Below are positions 52,805 to 62,870 of a stretch of DNA of 64,000 nucleotides, in pieces; position 1 is the first letter of the stretch, and every line of letters starts with the position of its first letter. This stretch comes from Euglena gracilis. Its lineage: Eukaryota > Euglenida > Euglenophyceae > Euglenales. The notes below the pieces were generated by a model. That model saw nothing but the letters and a program-made list of their open reading frames with translations. It searched no databases and was not told where the DNA came from. The stretch lies in contig CP154955.1 in NCBI GenBank assembly GCA_039621445.1, forward strand, positions 52,543,384 through 52,607,383, given 5' to 3'. The translations under genes and the position numbers were made by a program.

Positions 52805-55425
52805 TCGGCCCAAAATTAAGGCCGAAATTTAGTCCAAACTATTTGGCCCTTTTTAGGCTTCAATTGTTATCTTAACCCTATCCAAACCTGCAACTCAACG
52901 GGGAAAAAAAGGCAAATCAGGGCACAAAATTGAAAAAAATGTAGTTGGTAAAGGCAAGCTCAGCTTGAACCCCGGGAACCCCTGGGGGGGGGGGTCCACC
53001 TTACTTTCCCACAACTCAAGTTGTTTTCTATGGAAGGTTGCCTGCCGGCACCAAGGGCAGTTGGAACCCCTCCCTATGACAGTTCTGAAAATCACAGGCG
53101 GCCACAGATTCACTTGGTCACGCCGGGGGAGGGCACTTCTAACCGGGCCACAAGGATCAAATAAATATGTGGTCGGCACCCAAACTGAAGCCTCACACAT
53201 GGAAAAACACATTGGGTGTTTTCTCATCAAGAAATAAAGCATAACGGAAATATTAAAAATATATCGCAGAAACAGCATATAAGTTCAAGCATAAATTTGC
53301 ATATGGATCCATTTATTACAGACTGGGAGCCAGGGTGGTCGCACTTGGTCGGCCCTGGTCGGCCCTGGTCGGCCGTAGGTGCCTGCTTGGGTCCTTGAGG
53401 ACGGACCTTGGGTCTAAACGTTGGCCAACCTTCAGAGTCAAGTTCATTGACCACCAGCCGCGGCCGCCAACGGACCCCTCCCCGCCCGGGAGGGGTTCGC
53501 GTTGGGCAGCACCGACACCCAGGCGGGAACCAACCCAATAAATCAATGACTTCCTGGTCATGGAACACGCAGGTGAGCCGACAGGGCTGAGCTAAACATT
53601 GAAGAGACGGGCGTTGGGGGTCGCGATGCGTTCAAAACGCGCAACTGAAACCCCCTTGAGCTCACAGAAATTGAAAAAAAGTTCCTGTGTGCCGAAATTC
53701 GCTTCGCACGCAGAGAGGGGTCATAGCAGCAGACGATCTGTCAGGTTTTGGGAATGTGATTGTCCCCCAGTTCCGGCCGACTTTTCAGGGTAAAAACACA
53801 ATGAAATCACTTTGATGTTCTTTTCACAAAAAAAATAGAAAATGCCAAAAAAGTATCCACTATCCAGAGACGCGCTAATTTTAGGTTGACCAGTAATAGG
53901 GAACAGGGACTCCGACAACTTCGTTTCCTCTGCACTTTGACCTCGGTTCCAGCGTTCAGTAGTTTCTCATTGTCAGCTTTTATGTTTTAGAGTGGCGTTT
54001 TTTGGCCTGAAACCCATGGATTTTGGGTCATTTCTGGGTCAAAAAGGTCGAAAAAATCGAGGAAAAAAATTGCCCAAAACGATGTTTTTTTTGGCCTCCC
54101 GGACCCGGAAAGGGCGTCCCTCCAAGAGAGTTCCTTCAGTTTTAAAAAAAAAATCTCGTCCCATATGGAACACCTGGACCCCCACGTTGGGGTTGCAAAG
54201 CATGGCAACCCAGCGACGCAGTGTCACATGATACGCCCATGCACAGGGGTGGAATGCCACATGTGGCCATGCAATGTGCGACGGGTCAGGGGGTGGGGGG
54301 GGGGTGGAGGCAGACAGCATTCAAAATTGTACACTGGGGTGTTAGGCCTGCAGAACTGCGGGCAATGCGGGTGAGAGCAGGGGGCTGTGGGCACCTCGCC
54401 CTGGTAGGACCCGTTCAGCCCAGTTCTATGGGTCTCGGGTGATATGCAGAACCACCATCGGGTGTGGAAGGATAAGAACCATTTCCAGACCACTGACAGC
54501 CTCGGTAATTAAAATTGTGCATTCAGCCACGGCCTCCGTTCTTTCACTCATTGACACAGAATGTAGTAAAATTGATGTGGAAGAATTGGTGAAAAGATGA
54601 ACATCTGAGTTTGCAGATTTCTTGACGCTTCAAGATTTAGAACTGTCAAAACATCAAACCAATCATTCTTCGGCACAGGCTCAATAGGGGGGAAAAATTG
54701 TGAAGAAATTCATTCAAAAAAAATATTTCTGAATGGTTGAAAACACATTTCTGAAGGCACATTGTCGACTTTTTTTTTGGATTTTTTGACTTGTTGACAT
54801 TGTTAACTTCCCTTGGGCAATGTGCTTGGGAAAATTAGTGCAAATAATGTACTGGATATATCGATTTTTGGCAGCCTCCTCATCCCATGTGTCCATTTGT
54901 TGGTCAGTCAGTCAGGTTTTGCAATGGAGCTACGGAAGAGGCGGTCTTCACAGACTTCCCAACAGTGGGCAAGCACTTCCGAACCAGATGCCTACCGCAA
55001 GGAAAATTGCATCCTGGGGAGCACATTTGGGGGGAAGTCAGGGTGCGCACAGGCCATGAAAAAAAAAAAACAAATGTTTTTGTCCAAAAAACCTCGAGAA
55101 AAATGGGACATGACCTTAATATTAACCTAACGCATAAAAATCATTAGAGCATAAAAAAAAAATCGCCCAAAACGCCGACCAGATGAATCCAAAACGAACC
55201 AGGGTGGCGTGATGGCGACAGGTGAGGCAATGTGTTCACGCGATATCGGCCCCCTGCCACTTTTGTCACTTGGCCAGTCGTGCAGCTTCCCCTGACCACA
55301 ACCCAACGACCGAACTGGAGCAGAACTTTGGGTGGGCGGGAATGCGAAAGCGCCACAGCAGAGGTCAGGGCGGACCAGTGACACACCGTGCTTTCTGAAA
55401 TGGGTCCAATGGAAAGAAGGGAGTT
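52805..55425. other. Non-genic stretch, nothing firm
   Basis: Mixed sequence. GGTCGGCCCTGGTCGGCCCT is a short tandem (53349). 54000-54130 repeats words also seen at 9470-9640 (GGGCCAAAAACAAG/GGCCTGAAACCCATGG, GGTCCCGG). No exon-like island. Confidence 0.4.
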
Positions 55426-55428
55426 ATT

Positions 55429-55629
55429 GGGGACGCCGACGCACAGTGTGCACCACACCGTGCACACCGAGCGTCTTTCAGTGCCAAAATTCCTTCCAAA
55501 AAAAAACAGAAAATCGCAAAAAAAAAGTCAGAAAAATCGACATTTAAATGTCAATTTTTTTCAGTCAAAATTCATCAAAAGACACATGGTGTGCACACGG
55601 TGCGCCGCACACCGTGCGTCGGCGTCCCC
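55429..55629. mobile_element. MITE-like element, ~201 bp, 23-bp terminal inverted repeats
   Basis: The left arm 55429-55451 (GGGGACGCCGACGCACAGTG...) pairs with the right arm 55607-55629 with a single mismatch. Inside the arms, CACCACACCGTGCACACC and GGTGTGCACACGGTGCG extend the pairing imperfectly. The centre has the palindrome GACATTTAAATGTC. Non-coding. No target duplication is evident. Confidence 0.65.
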
Positions 55630-55689
55630 CTTGGAAGAAACGGCTCCCTACAACCACAACCCCCATGCGGTTGTGATTTTTCCCGGTTC

Positions 55690-56315
55690 GTTTCTTTAAG
55701 TCTGTTGTATGTATTTTTAACTATAAAAATATATCATTACATATATTAATATAATGTGTAACTTGTAAGTAAGTTTGTGCATATTTATGATAAATACATG
55801 CTTGTAACATATATAGAATAAATACATGGTTGTAACATACATATTTATAAACATGCATTTTTTTTGATGTTCAAAATCACACAGGCACTCCAAGGAGGGT
55901 GCACTCTCCCAGAGAAAATCACAACATCCCAACCCCAAGCTCAAGGAATCGAGCATTTGAAACCCTAACCCTGACCTGCAAACATTCTCATAAGCAGCCG
56001 CCGCCGCTGCCACAAGATCCACCAGGTCAGCATTTCAAACCTCCCCCCCCCCGCACTTTCTGGGACGGGAAGGTCTGCCAGAGGCTCCACATAGGGTGGC
56101 CAGGGCATTGTAGGGGACTGCAGTGTGCAGGCTGCTTGCTTTGGTGAGTCTGATTGCTCAATGGCGGTCCCCCCTTCTCAGACCCCCTTCCTGAAGTTGA
56201 CTGAATGGGTTTTTGAAGTTGGAAAGTGAACCCCCCCGTGAGGTGCTTGCACAGGCGGTGAGGTGCTCCCGTGAGGTGCTCAAGGCCAAATCCGAGCCCC
56301 CCTGGGAGACGGTAC
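55690..56315. other. AT-rich then mixed stretch
   Basis: 55700-55860 is AT-rich (ATATATTAATATAATG). CCCTAACCCTGACC lies near 55963. GTGAGGTGCT is repeated three times at 56237-56281. No gene. Confidence 0.45.
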
Positions 56316-56317
56316 TC

Positions 56318-56585
56318 AGGCTTCTTTTTAAGACCCCCAGGGGGGGGGGAGGGGGGGTCCCCCCCACCCACCCAGGCTGGCGCGGGACCCCGGGGGGGGG
56401 GGGACCCCCAAAATCAGGCCCGTTAAAGGCAATTTACAAAAATTTTCGGCGCTTCGCGCCGAAAAGGTATACCCGGCGCCTCCGGCGCGGGACCCCCCCC
56501 CGGGGGGGGGGGGGGGCCCGCGCCCGACCCACCCACCCCCCCACCCCCTCCCCCCCGGGGGGGGGGGTCTTCTGACTTAAAAAGA
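56318..56585. repeat. Dispersed repeat family C copy with two GC hairpins
   Basis: CTTTTTAAGACCCCCAGGGG (56323), CCACCCACCCAGGCTGG, GACCCCCAAAATCAGG, TTTTCGGCGCTTCGCGCCGA (56444-56463), AAAGGTATACCCGGCGCCTC (56463-) and TCTTCTGACTTAAAAAGA at the far end. The ends TTTTTAAG and CTTAAAAAG are inverted, so the unit is a foldback about 260 bp long. Confidence 0.75.
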
Positions 56586-56589
56586 TGCC

Positions 56590-57205
56590 TGACGGTGCTG
56601 CCCGCCTGTCTGGCAGTCACCCAAAGTGGGGATGTTCACTCTGACCTGAGCAAACACCCTGAAACTCACCCTGCGAAGGAGACAAAGGAAGAGACACCCT
56701 GGAGATTCCAACCCCGAGCAGCCTTTTCCTGGACTTCTTTACCCCTGACCCCCCCCTTCCCTATTCCCACCATATCCTCCACACCAGGGCCTAAGAAAAT
56801 TTGACCCCCCCCTGGGGAGTCCAGCCAGCAGCCTTTTTCCAGCCCCCTCCCCCCCCCCACCAGCAACGGGTTTTTATTTATTTCCAGCCGCCCTTTGGGT
56901 TACTGGGTAACGGATTTTTGCTTTCAGGGGGGCGAACATGGGCCAAAAATGGTCAAAAATGGGTCGGAAAAGGGTTGGCAAGGACATATTTGGGGTAAAA
57001 TAAAAGGCGATTTTAGTAGCAGTGGTAGTGGTAGTAAGAGCAACGGCAGCAACTCTGGTGAGAGCAGCACCAGTCGTAATTGGTTAGAAGTACCACCCCA
57101 CCTTGAGACATGACCGACAATCGGAATGGTGAGGTAGGTTGAGGGGAGGGGTGTCAGGTCGGCAATTTTATTTTTTTAATTAACCCATATGCAGCCAAAG
57201 GAATT
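56590..57205. other. Non-genic stretch
   Basis: Mixed sequence. AGCAGTGGTAGTGGTAGTAA (57017) is a short repeat. No gene. Confidence 0.4.
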
Positions 57206-57209
57206 ACCC

Positions 57210-57350
57210 CCCCCCCCTAGTCGTATGACCGGGTTCCTGCAACCTGTGACCGGGGGGGGGGTCATAACACCCCATGACCTGCAACCTGTGAGTGACCGGG
57301 GGGTGGTCGTAAATGAGGGGTGGTCGTACGACTAGGGGGGGGGGGGGGGT
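57210..57350. repeat. Dispersed repeat family D copy with GTCGTACGAC palindrome
   Basis: TAGTCGTATGACCGGGTTCC, TGCAACCTGTGACCGGGG, GACCTGCAACCTGTGAGTGA, GGGGTGGTCGTACGACTAGG. The start CCCCCCCTAGTCGTATGACC and the end GGTCGTACGACTAGGGGGGG are inverted arms, showing the full unit of this family (~140 bp) as a foldback. Confidence 0.8.
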
Positions 57351-57354
57351 AGAA

Positions 57355-57730
57355 TCAACTCTATGTGAAGTCCAGTGGCTGCCACCCTCGAGCTAATGAG
57401 CTGATCACGAGCAAACAAGAATCTTTTGATTTTGCACCTGGTGCAAAATCAAGCTTTTGCTCAGCAACTGATACACAGCTGTCAATGTTGCTACGAACGT
57501 GACTGGCAACCCAATATGTGACGTGACTGACGCACAGAAGGAGAGGTCTGACACTGCTGATCCAGCTCACAGGAGGGAAACGGCAAGTGATGTGCAATAA
57601 TCGTGGGAAGTGAGATCAAAAGTGATGGGTTGTGAAGGCTCGACAGATGGGGTGGGTTAGTAAGCAATCAAAACAAAGGGATGGGAGTCAGTGGTGCGTT
57701 TAAGATCGAGGGGGCCAGGTACCCACCAAC
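57355..57730. other. Non-genic stretch
   Basis: A short hairpin TTGATTTTGCACCTGGTGCA then AAATCAAG sits at 57427-57453. No coding signal. Confidence 0.45.
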
Positions 57731-57732
57731 AG

Positions 57733-57960
57733 AAGTTTCTTTAGAACCTGGGGGGGAGAGGGGGTCAGGACCCACCCACCCACCCACCCAATTTCGGGGT
57801 CAATTTCGGGGTCAAAAAAATTTCCGCACTTCGCGCCAAAAATAGACAAAAACTCCGCCTCCGTACCCACTCAGCCCGACCCCCCCCCGGGGTGGGGCTT
57901 GGCTGGGACCCACCGCCCCCCGGGTCACAAAACTTTAAAAAAAACTCTGCCCACCCACCC
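57733..57960. repeat. Dispersed repeat family C copy
   Basis: TTCTTTAGAACCTGGGGGGG (57736), CCACCCACCCACCCACC, TTTCGGGGTCAATTTCGGGG, TTTCCGCACTTCGCGCCAAA (57819-57840), and the terminal GGTCACAAAACTTTAAAAAA. The last resembles CGGTCACGAAACTTAAAAAA at 10535, linking the family's outer boundary. Confidence 0.7.
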
Positions 57961-58315
57961 AGGTGGAGAGGGGACGCAGGAAACCCCACTTGGAAGACCC
58001 AAGAGCCAATTTAATCCTGGGGTCGAAAGGAAGGAGGGAAACGCAGCATTAACCCCGTGGTGGGGGGCCACCAGTCGTTCCAACTAGAGATCCTTGACCC
58101 CGACCCCAGCCAGAGATATTGTGAATGTTGGTGACCCATTGTGGAGGGGTGCTCCCAACCTGCCACCCCAAGCGGAGGTCATTCGGACCCACACACGCCC
58201 CCTCCGAGACGGATGAACTTTTGGGGGGGGGGGATATTGAAATGATTCACAGCTGAGCGTTGTATCACGAGGTTATGCAATAATAAGTACCCCCCAGCGG
58301 TTAAACAATCATATG

Positions 58316-58485
58316 CAAGGCCCAGGTCTTGTTTATCAGTCCATTTCTGGAAATCTCCTGTGGCCTTATCTCAGGGAGGTCTGTATTGTTCCTTCACCAA
58401 TTCCAGCACCAAAAATCATCGTTAAATTCTCAAAAACACAAAAATTTTCCTTTGCCGCTCTGCACCATGTCTGATTCCTGTCCAA
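58316..58485 (+). repeat. Dispersed repeat family A copy (diverged)
   Basis: AGGCCCAGGTCTTGTTTATC, AGTCCATTTCTGGAAATCTC, AGGGAGGTCTGTATTG, TTTTCCTTTGCCGCTCTGCA, CCATGTCTGATTCC follow the order of words in the copies at 7362 and 30172. Diverged but recognisable. Confidence 0.6.
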
Positions 58486-58668
58486 AAAATAAAAGTATTT
58501 TTCATCATTTTTATAAATTCATTAGGATGTTCAGCGAATTCGCTCACCGACAACAGCGGTTTACACTGTCAAGGGTGCAACATATCCGTGGTTCTCCCGT
58601 CCATCACACCCACACCCTCGCCCGACTGTCGCACACCCTGGCCGAGAGGGTGGGGCCAAGGGTAGGCG

Positions 58669-58763
58669 TCAGAGGGGCGGCCCCAGGACGGCGTCCCCGG
58701 CCCCCAACAGCTTCACGAGCCGCAGCTGCTTCCCCGCCGCGCCGGCCCCGGACTGCCACTCCC
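58669..58763 (-). CDS. Last exon of an unidentified minus-strand gene
   Basis: The acceptor CCTTCCGCAG ends at 58764. Two bases (GG) complete the codon left by the exon at 59721, then 30 codons run EWQSGAGAAGKQLRLVKL, LGAGDAVLGPPL to TGA (58671-58669). Codons are nearly all G/C-ending and the phase agrees with the upstream exon, so I treat the pair as one gene. The C-terminus is helical and basic; the family is not recognised. Confidence 0.6.
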
Positions 58764-58809
58764 CTGCGGAAGGGGGGGGGCGGGTATCAGGCAGGGTTGG
58801 GGAGGACGC

Positions 58810-59715
58810 GCTGACACGTTAACCAGGTTTGGTGTAGTGCTGAGCTCTTCACGGGTCTGATGGTGCCATGCTGCAGCAGGTGTTTGTCAAACTCTGTGAC
58901 TGTTGTTCAAGTTTGAACTTTACTGGTTGCACTCCCAATCGGATTTTAGTTGTCATTCAACACTTGCATTTCTACGAGTGAAATGCCCATAATGGTGTCG
59001 ACACCGTCAACACCTTCAACTGTGCAAGCAACGTGAAAATGTGAAATTGCAGTGCTGATGGAGCACACCATTGTGGGAAATGCAAAATAAATCCCAATTC
59101 TGCACTTTTTTGCATTTTTTTGCATGTAGCATGGGTGCCAACCATATGAGCTCAAACTCAAAACAAATGTATTTCCAATAACACTCATATGACAAGAGCC
59201 TCACAGTTGCATAAAGTTATGCCCCACCTTGTGGATCCCTTAGTGTCCCTGAATTGTTTGAAAGAGCATGCAAAATGCATAGGTTTTTCCGTCTGAAAAA
59301 AATATACATGGAAATTTTTTCAATTTGTGAGGGTCAGAATACCATGTAAAATGCATTTATGACCTGCGGTTTTCTCAAAAAAATAAATATGGTTGGACCT
59401 TTGGGAAAGATGAGTGGGTCTGATGTACGTATTTAGAAATATTGCCAAAACATCTTGGGAAATGGGGATGTAAAGGTGTTGTGCAAGCATGATGTAAATC
59501 CCTCATTCCCAACAAAAAAAAATGCAATGCATTAACACACAGCCACACAGCGACGACACGCCTCATCCACATAGAATATACACACATGCGAACATGCACG
59601 CTTGCACATGTGCACATCCGTTCAAATAGTTGCATGCACTCACACATGTGCACACAAGTGCATATTCATGCATGCAAACATAGCCACAGACAACGAATGC
59701 GCCCATTTGGGGCAA
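58810..59715. other. Intron of the 58.7-59.9 kb gene
   Basis: AT-mixed; CACATGTGCAC-type words at 59600-59665. No coding signal between the two exons. Confidence 0.5.
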
Positions 59716-59720
59716 CACAC

Positions 59721-59853
59721 CCATCGCGAGGCGCAGCAGCCGGTGGAGGGGCTCGGCGTGAAGCTGGCGGGCCAGCTGGGCAGTGAAGAGCGGCGTGAAG
59801 GGGGCGGTGGCCGCGGAAGTGGACGATCGGCGGGGGAACACCGTGCAGAGTGC
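59721..59853 (-). CDS. Penultimate exon of the same unidentified minus-strand gene
   Basis: Acceptor CTCACCCAG (ends 59854), donor GCGATGG/GTGTGT (59720), 133 nt, phase 0 in and one base out. The peptide is ALCTVFPRRSSTSAATAP, FTPLFTAQLARQLHAEPL, HRLLRLAM. The Leu/Arg/His-rich end looks like an amphipathic helix. Joined to the next exon it reads LRLAMGEWQSG. The upstream exons must lie beyond the TG/GTCTGT repeats and the LINE, possibly outside the window. No domain is recognised. Confidence 0.6.
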
Positions 59854-59897
59854 CTGGGTGAGAGGGAGGGTCAAACAGCTCCGGTCCAAGTCAGCAC

Positions 59898-60122
59898 ATG
59901 GTGTGCTTGTGTGTGTGTGTGTGTGAATTGTGTTTATGTGTGTGTGTGTGTGTGTGTGAATTGTGTTTGTGTGTGTGTGTGAATTGTGTTTGTGTGTGTG
60001 TGTGTGAATTGTGTTTATGTGTGTGTGTGTGTGAATTGTGTTTGTGTGTGTGTGTGTGAATTGTGTTTGTGTGTGTGAATTGTGTTTGTGTGTGTGTGAA
60101 TTGTGTGTGTGTGTGTGTGTGA

Positions 60123-60182
<60 letters not shown>
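59898..60182 (+). repeat. Minisatellite (GTGTGTGTGAATTGTGTTT)n and (TG)n
   Basis: The word TGAATTGTGTTT separated by 8-20 bases of TG recurs nine times from 59923 to 60125, followed by pure TG to 60182. It lies in the intron just upstream (minus sense) of the exon at 59721-59853. Confidence 0.95.
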
Positions 60183-60188
<6 letters not shown>

Positions 60189-60310
60189 TGTGTCTGTGTC
60201 TGTGTCTGTGTCTGTGTCTGTGTCTGTGTCTGTGTCTGTGTCTGTGTCTGTGTCTGTGTCTGTGTCTGTGTCTGTGTCTGTGTCTGTGTCTGTGTCTGTG
60301 TCTGTGTCAC
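60183..60310 (+). repeat. (GTCTGT)n hexanucleotide array, about 21 copies
   Basis: Perfect CTGTGT/GTCTGT hexamers without a mismatch, ending TGTGTCACTGAGC. The array leads directly into the 5' end of the LINE sequence. Its perfection implies recent expansion. Confidence 0.95.
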
Positions 60311-60339
60311 TGAGCATGGCCTGCATCCGGATTCACTCA

Positions 60340-60945
60340 TCATGTTGCGGCGCAGATTTGCTACCTCCATCCTCAGCCGACCCTCCCTTTCCTCAGCACT
60401 CCGCAGCCACACTACCAAACTCTTCCTCGAGCAAGCGGCCAAGCAAGGCGACATCACTGCCCAGTTACGTCTCGACTCCATGCAAAAGGAGGAGGCTGAC
60501 CGGGCCTGCCTGCACGAGGTCGGTCTCACTGCCCGAGCTATTGAGGAAGTAGCTGACAGCGCCACCGCTGCCAGAATTTTCTGCCCCCCCAAAAGCTGAA
60601 TTTCTCCGCATCCGCAAAGTCAGTAGGGATGGTGTGGTTTTTCCTTTTCAACCGGCTGAATACAAAGAAGAAGTGAGACGGCAGGCAAGTGAGCTTTATG
60701 GATCTCGTTGACTTGTGATGGACCTTCATTTTTTGCTCCAACCTTCCCCCCCGCCAACTCAGTCTCAACCATGGGGACTTGCAGACAAACCCCCCCTGCA
60801 AGATCGTTTGCTTTGTTTGTGGGCACCCTCCCAGGAGGTTACTTCCTCACTAAGGCTCGCACAAGATCGCCTCTTGTGCAGTGATAGTTGGTTTTCTATC
60901 ACAGCCCTGGAGCTAGAGGCTGCCGCTAAACATGGCTCGGAGTAA
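60340..60945 (+). pseudogene. LINE: region before the polymerase, frameshifted
   Basis: The frame reads LRRRFATSILSRPSLSSAL, later LEQAAKQGDITAQLRLD and EEADRACLHEVGLTARAI. At the C-run near 60584 it must shift by one base to continue AEFLRIRKVSRDGVVFPF. A stop at about 60711 and another after ELEAAAKHGSE (60943-60945) interrupt it. The following PGLDGLPFSI corresponds to the PG.DG.P segment at the start of LINE reverse transcriptases. Confidence 0.7.
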
Positions 60946-60949
60946 CCTG

Positions 60950-61942
60950 GCCTGGATGGTCTCCCATTCTCCATCATCAAGAGCAGTCCGTGGTTTGTCT
61001 GGGAGCAGCTTGCTGGTCATCCTTTCTGCAATCAGGTGGCTCATCTTTCTACCTGGACACCGCCCACCACCTTTTCCTCCGAAAAAATGAGCCTATTTGG
61101 CTGCTGAAAAATTGCAGGCCCATCATTTTGGAATCTGTACTCCACCGCCTTGAAGCAGCCGCTCTTTTTGTGCGGGTGTCATCAAGGGCCGAACTTTCAG
61201 GCTGGTACCCCCCATGGTGTTTCTCGTACAGAAAGGGCCTCTCCCCCCAGCATTTGGGAATGATGTTCGATGGCTCCTGCTGTCTTGGTACCAAATGTTT
61301 CCGCAATTTTGGGTTGCCGATTGGGATGAATCTAATGCCTTTTGTAATCTTCGCAGGCAAGACCTCCCCGTGGCACTCAGCCAATGGAAAGCTGTCAATT
61401 TTGGTGTGTGGGCAGGACGTTTCTTTGATCGCCTCAGTGTTCGGGCAGACACTCCGTTTGGTCCTACTGAGCCCTACCCCCTTCTGCAGGGTGGTGCCCA
61501 GGGTGACAGCTTGGGAATTGGGCAATTTCTCTGCCTGAAGATTGTGTGGAGTGCTGCCCTCCGTGCTCGCTTCCCAGGACCTCCCCACCCTACTCTGCCC
61601 TCCGAGTGCACGCCTGAGGTCTTTTTCTCAGACGACAGCCGTTTTTTCGGTCGATCTTCCGACGAGCTGGGCTCAATTTTGGACTGCGCTGCCGACATTT
61701 GTGTTCGTGTCGGGGGCTCAGTCAACACCAAAAAGCTCAAAGTTTATTGTCTTCGCCTGACCCAGGTCAAAATTATCACAGAAAACCACCCTTTCCACTC
61801 CCGGTACGGACCCGATAACATCACCACCACAGGTTTGTCGATGGTGGGCATACCCAGTGTCATGGGGGAAATACCTTCTTCTGCCATACAGAAAATCATC
61901 TCTTGGGCGCTGTGTTTCACGTTTGTTACGTTTCAAACCTAA
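60950..61942 (+). pseudogene. LINE: reverse transcriptase domain, frameshifted
   Basis: One frame gives LKNCRPIILESVLHRLEA, matching the RPI.L motif. After a frameshift near 61214 the catalytic core follows: VADWDESNAF (motif A, first Asp), LLQGGAQGDSLG (motif B, QG), VFFSDDSRFFG (motif C, paired Asp) and SVNTKKLKVYC (motif D, Lys). The catalytic Asp residues are intact but the frame is broken on both sides, so no active enzyme is encoded here. The enzyme would copy element RNA at a nicked chromosomal site. Confidence 0.85.
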
Positions 61943-62870
61943 CCCCGTCCTTTGTGCGCGGTTAATTCAGACATTGGTGACTTCCGTGGGTGATTATCGC
62001 CTTGCCCCCCTGTCCTTGGACCCTACCTGGCTGGACCCCGTGCAATCAAAATTGCAAAAGTATGTTCGCAAATTGTGTGGCCTGCCTCCCTGGTTTCCAA
62101 GAATTTTTCTCCTGTTGCCTTTTTCTCAAGGGGGTCTAGGTTTCCCTCTTTTTTACCTTCGATGGTCTGTGAGAGGCTTACTGCTTTTGGGGGAGACATT
62201 TCGTAGCAGGAATCTCTATGTCTCTCATTTGATGAATGAGCTCTTCTTTCACCCCTCCAAACCTGAGCCCGCGTGGTCAGACGCAGCTCATTTTCGCAGG
62301 CTCGAGGCCGCACTCGGAGCCTCATGGATCGAGCGTCCAGCCCTGTCGCATCCCATGGTTGTGTGGTCACGGGATGCCCCCCATGGTCCTGTCATTTTCT
62401 GCACCGACGGCTCGGTCATCAACAGTTCCATCGGCTCAGCAGTAGCCTTGTACGACAAGGCTGGGCTGCTAGCCACAGTCACCTGGGGATGTGCCATGTA
62501 CGACCCCTGTTCCTGGGTTGCTGAGTGGCTTGCACGGGGCCTCGCCGCACATCTCCTTCATTCGAAACCTGCAGGTTTTTTCCTCTCACCGATGTTGCTG
62601 TCTGATGGTTTGGCTTGCTCCTCGCAAGGGAAGATACCCACCCCCGCCAGCAGTCCCATAATCTCCCAATTAATGCCTTTTGTGGCCGATGTCTTTTGTT
62701 CCAAGGGGGTTAGAGAGGCTTACATTCCTGCACAACATGACACCCAGGATTCTTCCCATTTGGCCACAATTCAAGCTCATGCCGACCTTCTTGCCAAAGA
62801 AGCCACTTCTGCAACGCATCCCTCTGGACTCCCGACCTTTTCTGGGCTGGTCTGGGGCCACAACTCATGA
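61857..62870 (+). pseudogene. LINE: thumb/connection and RNase H domain
   Basis: This is the longest intact frame (337 codons). LLPFSQGGLGFPLFYLRW belongs to the post-polymerase region of LINEs (GG.G). VIFCTDGSVINSS (Asp), AEWLARGLAAHLL (Glu), LLSDGLACSS (Asp) and HADLLAKEATSA (Asp, preceded by YIPAQHD with His) are the ordered RNase H type I motifs. All four acidic residues are present. RNase H removes the RNA strand of the hybrid. The frame ends TAA/TGA at 62868-62870 and the downstream part continues in other frames. Confidence 0.85.

Noticed and set aside
60103-60552. Val/Ser-Cys ORFs leading from the microsatellite into the LINE
   Set aside because: The N-terminal part is repeat translation; only the portion after about 60340 resembles LINE sequence.
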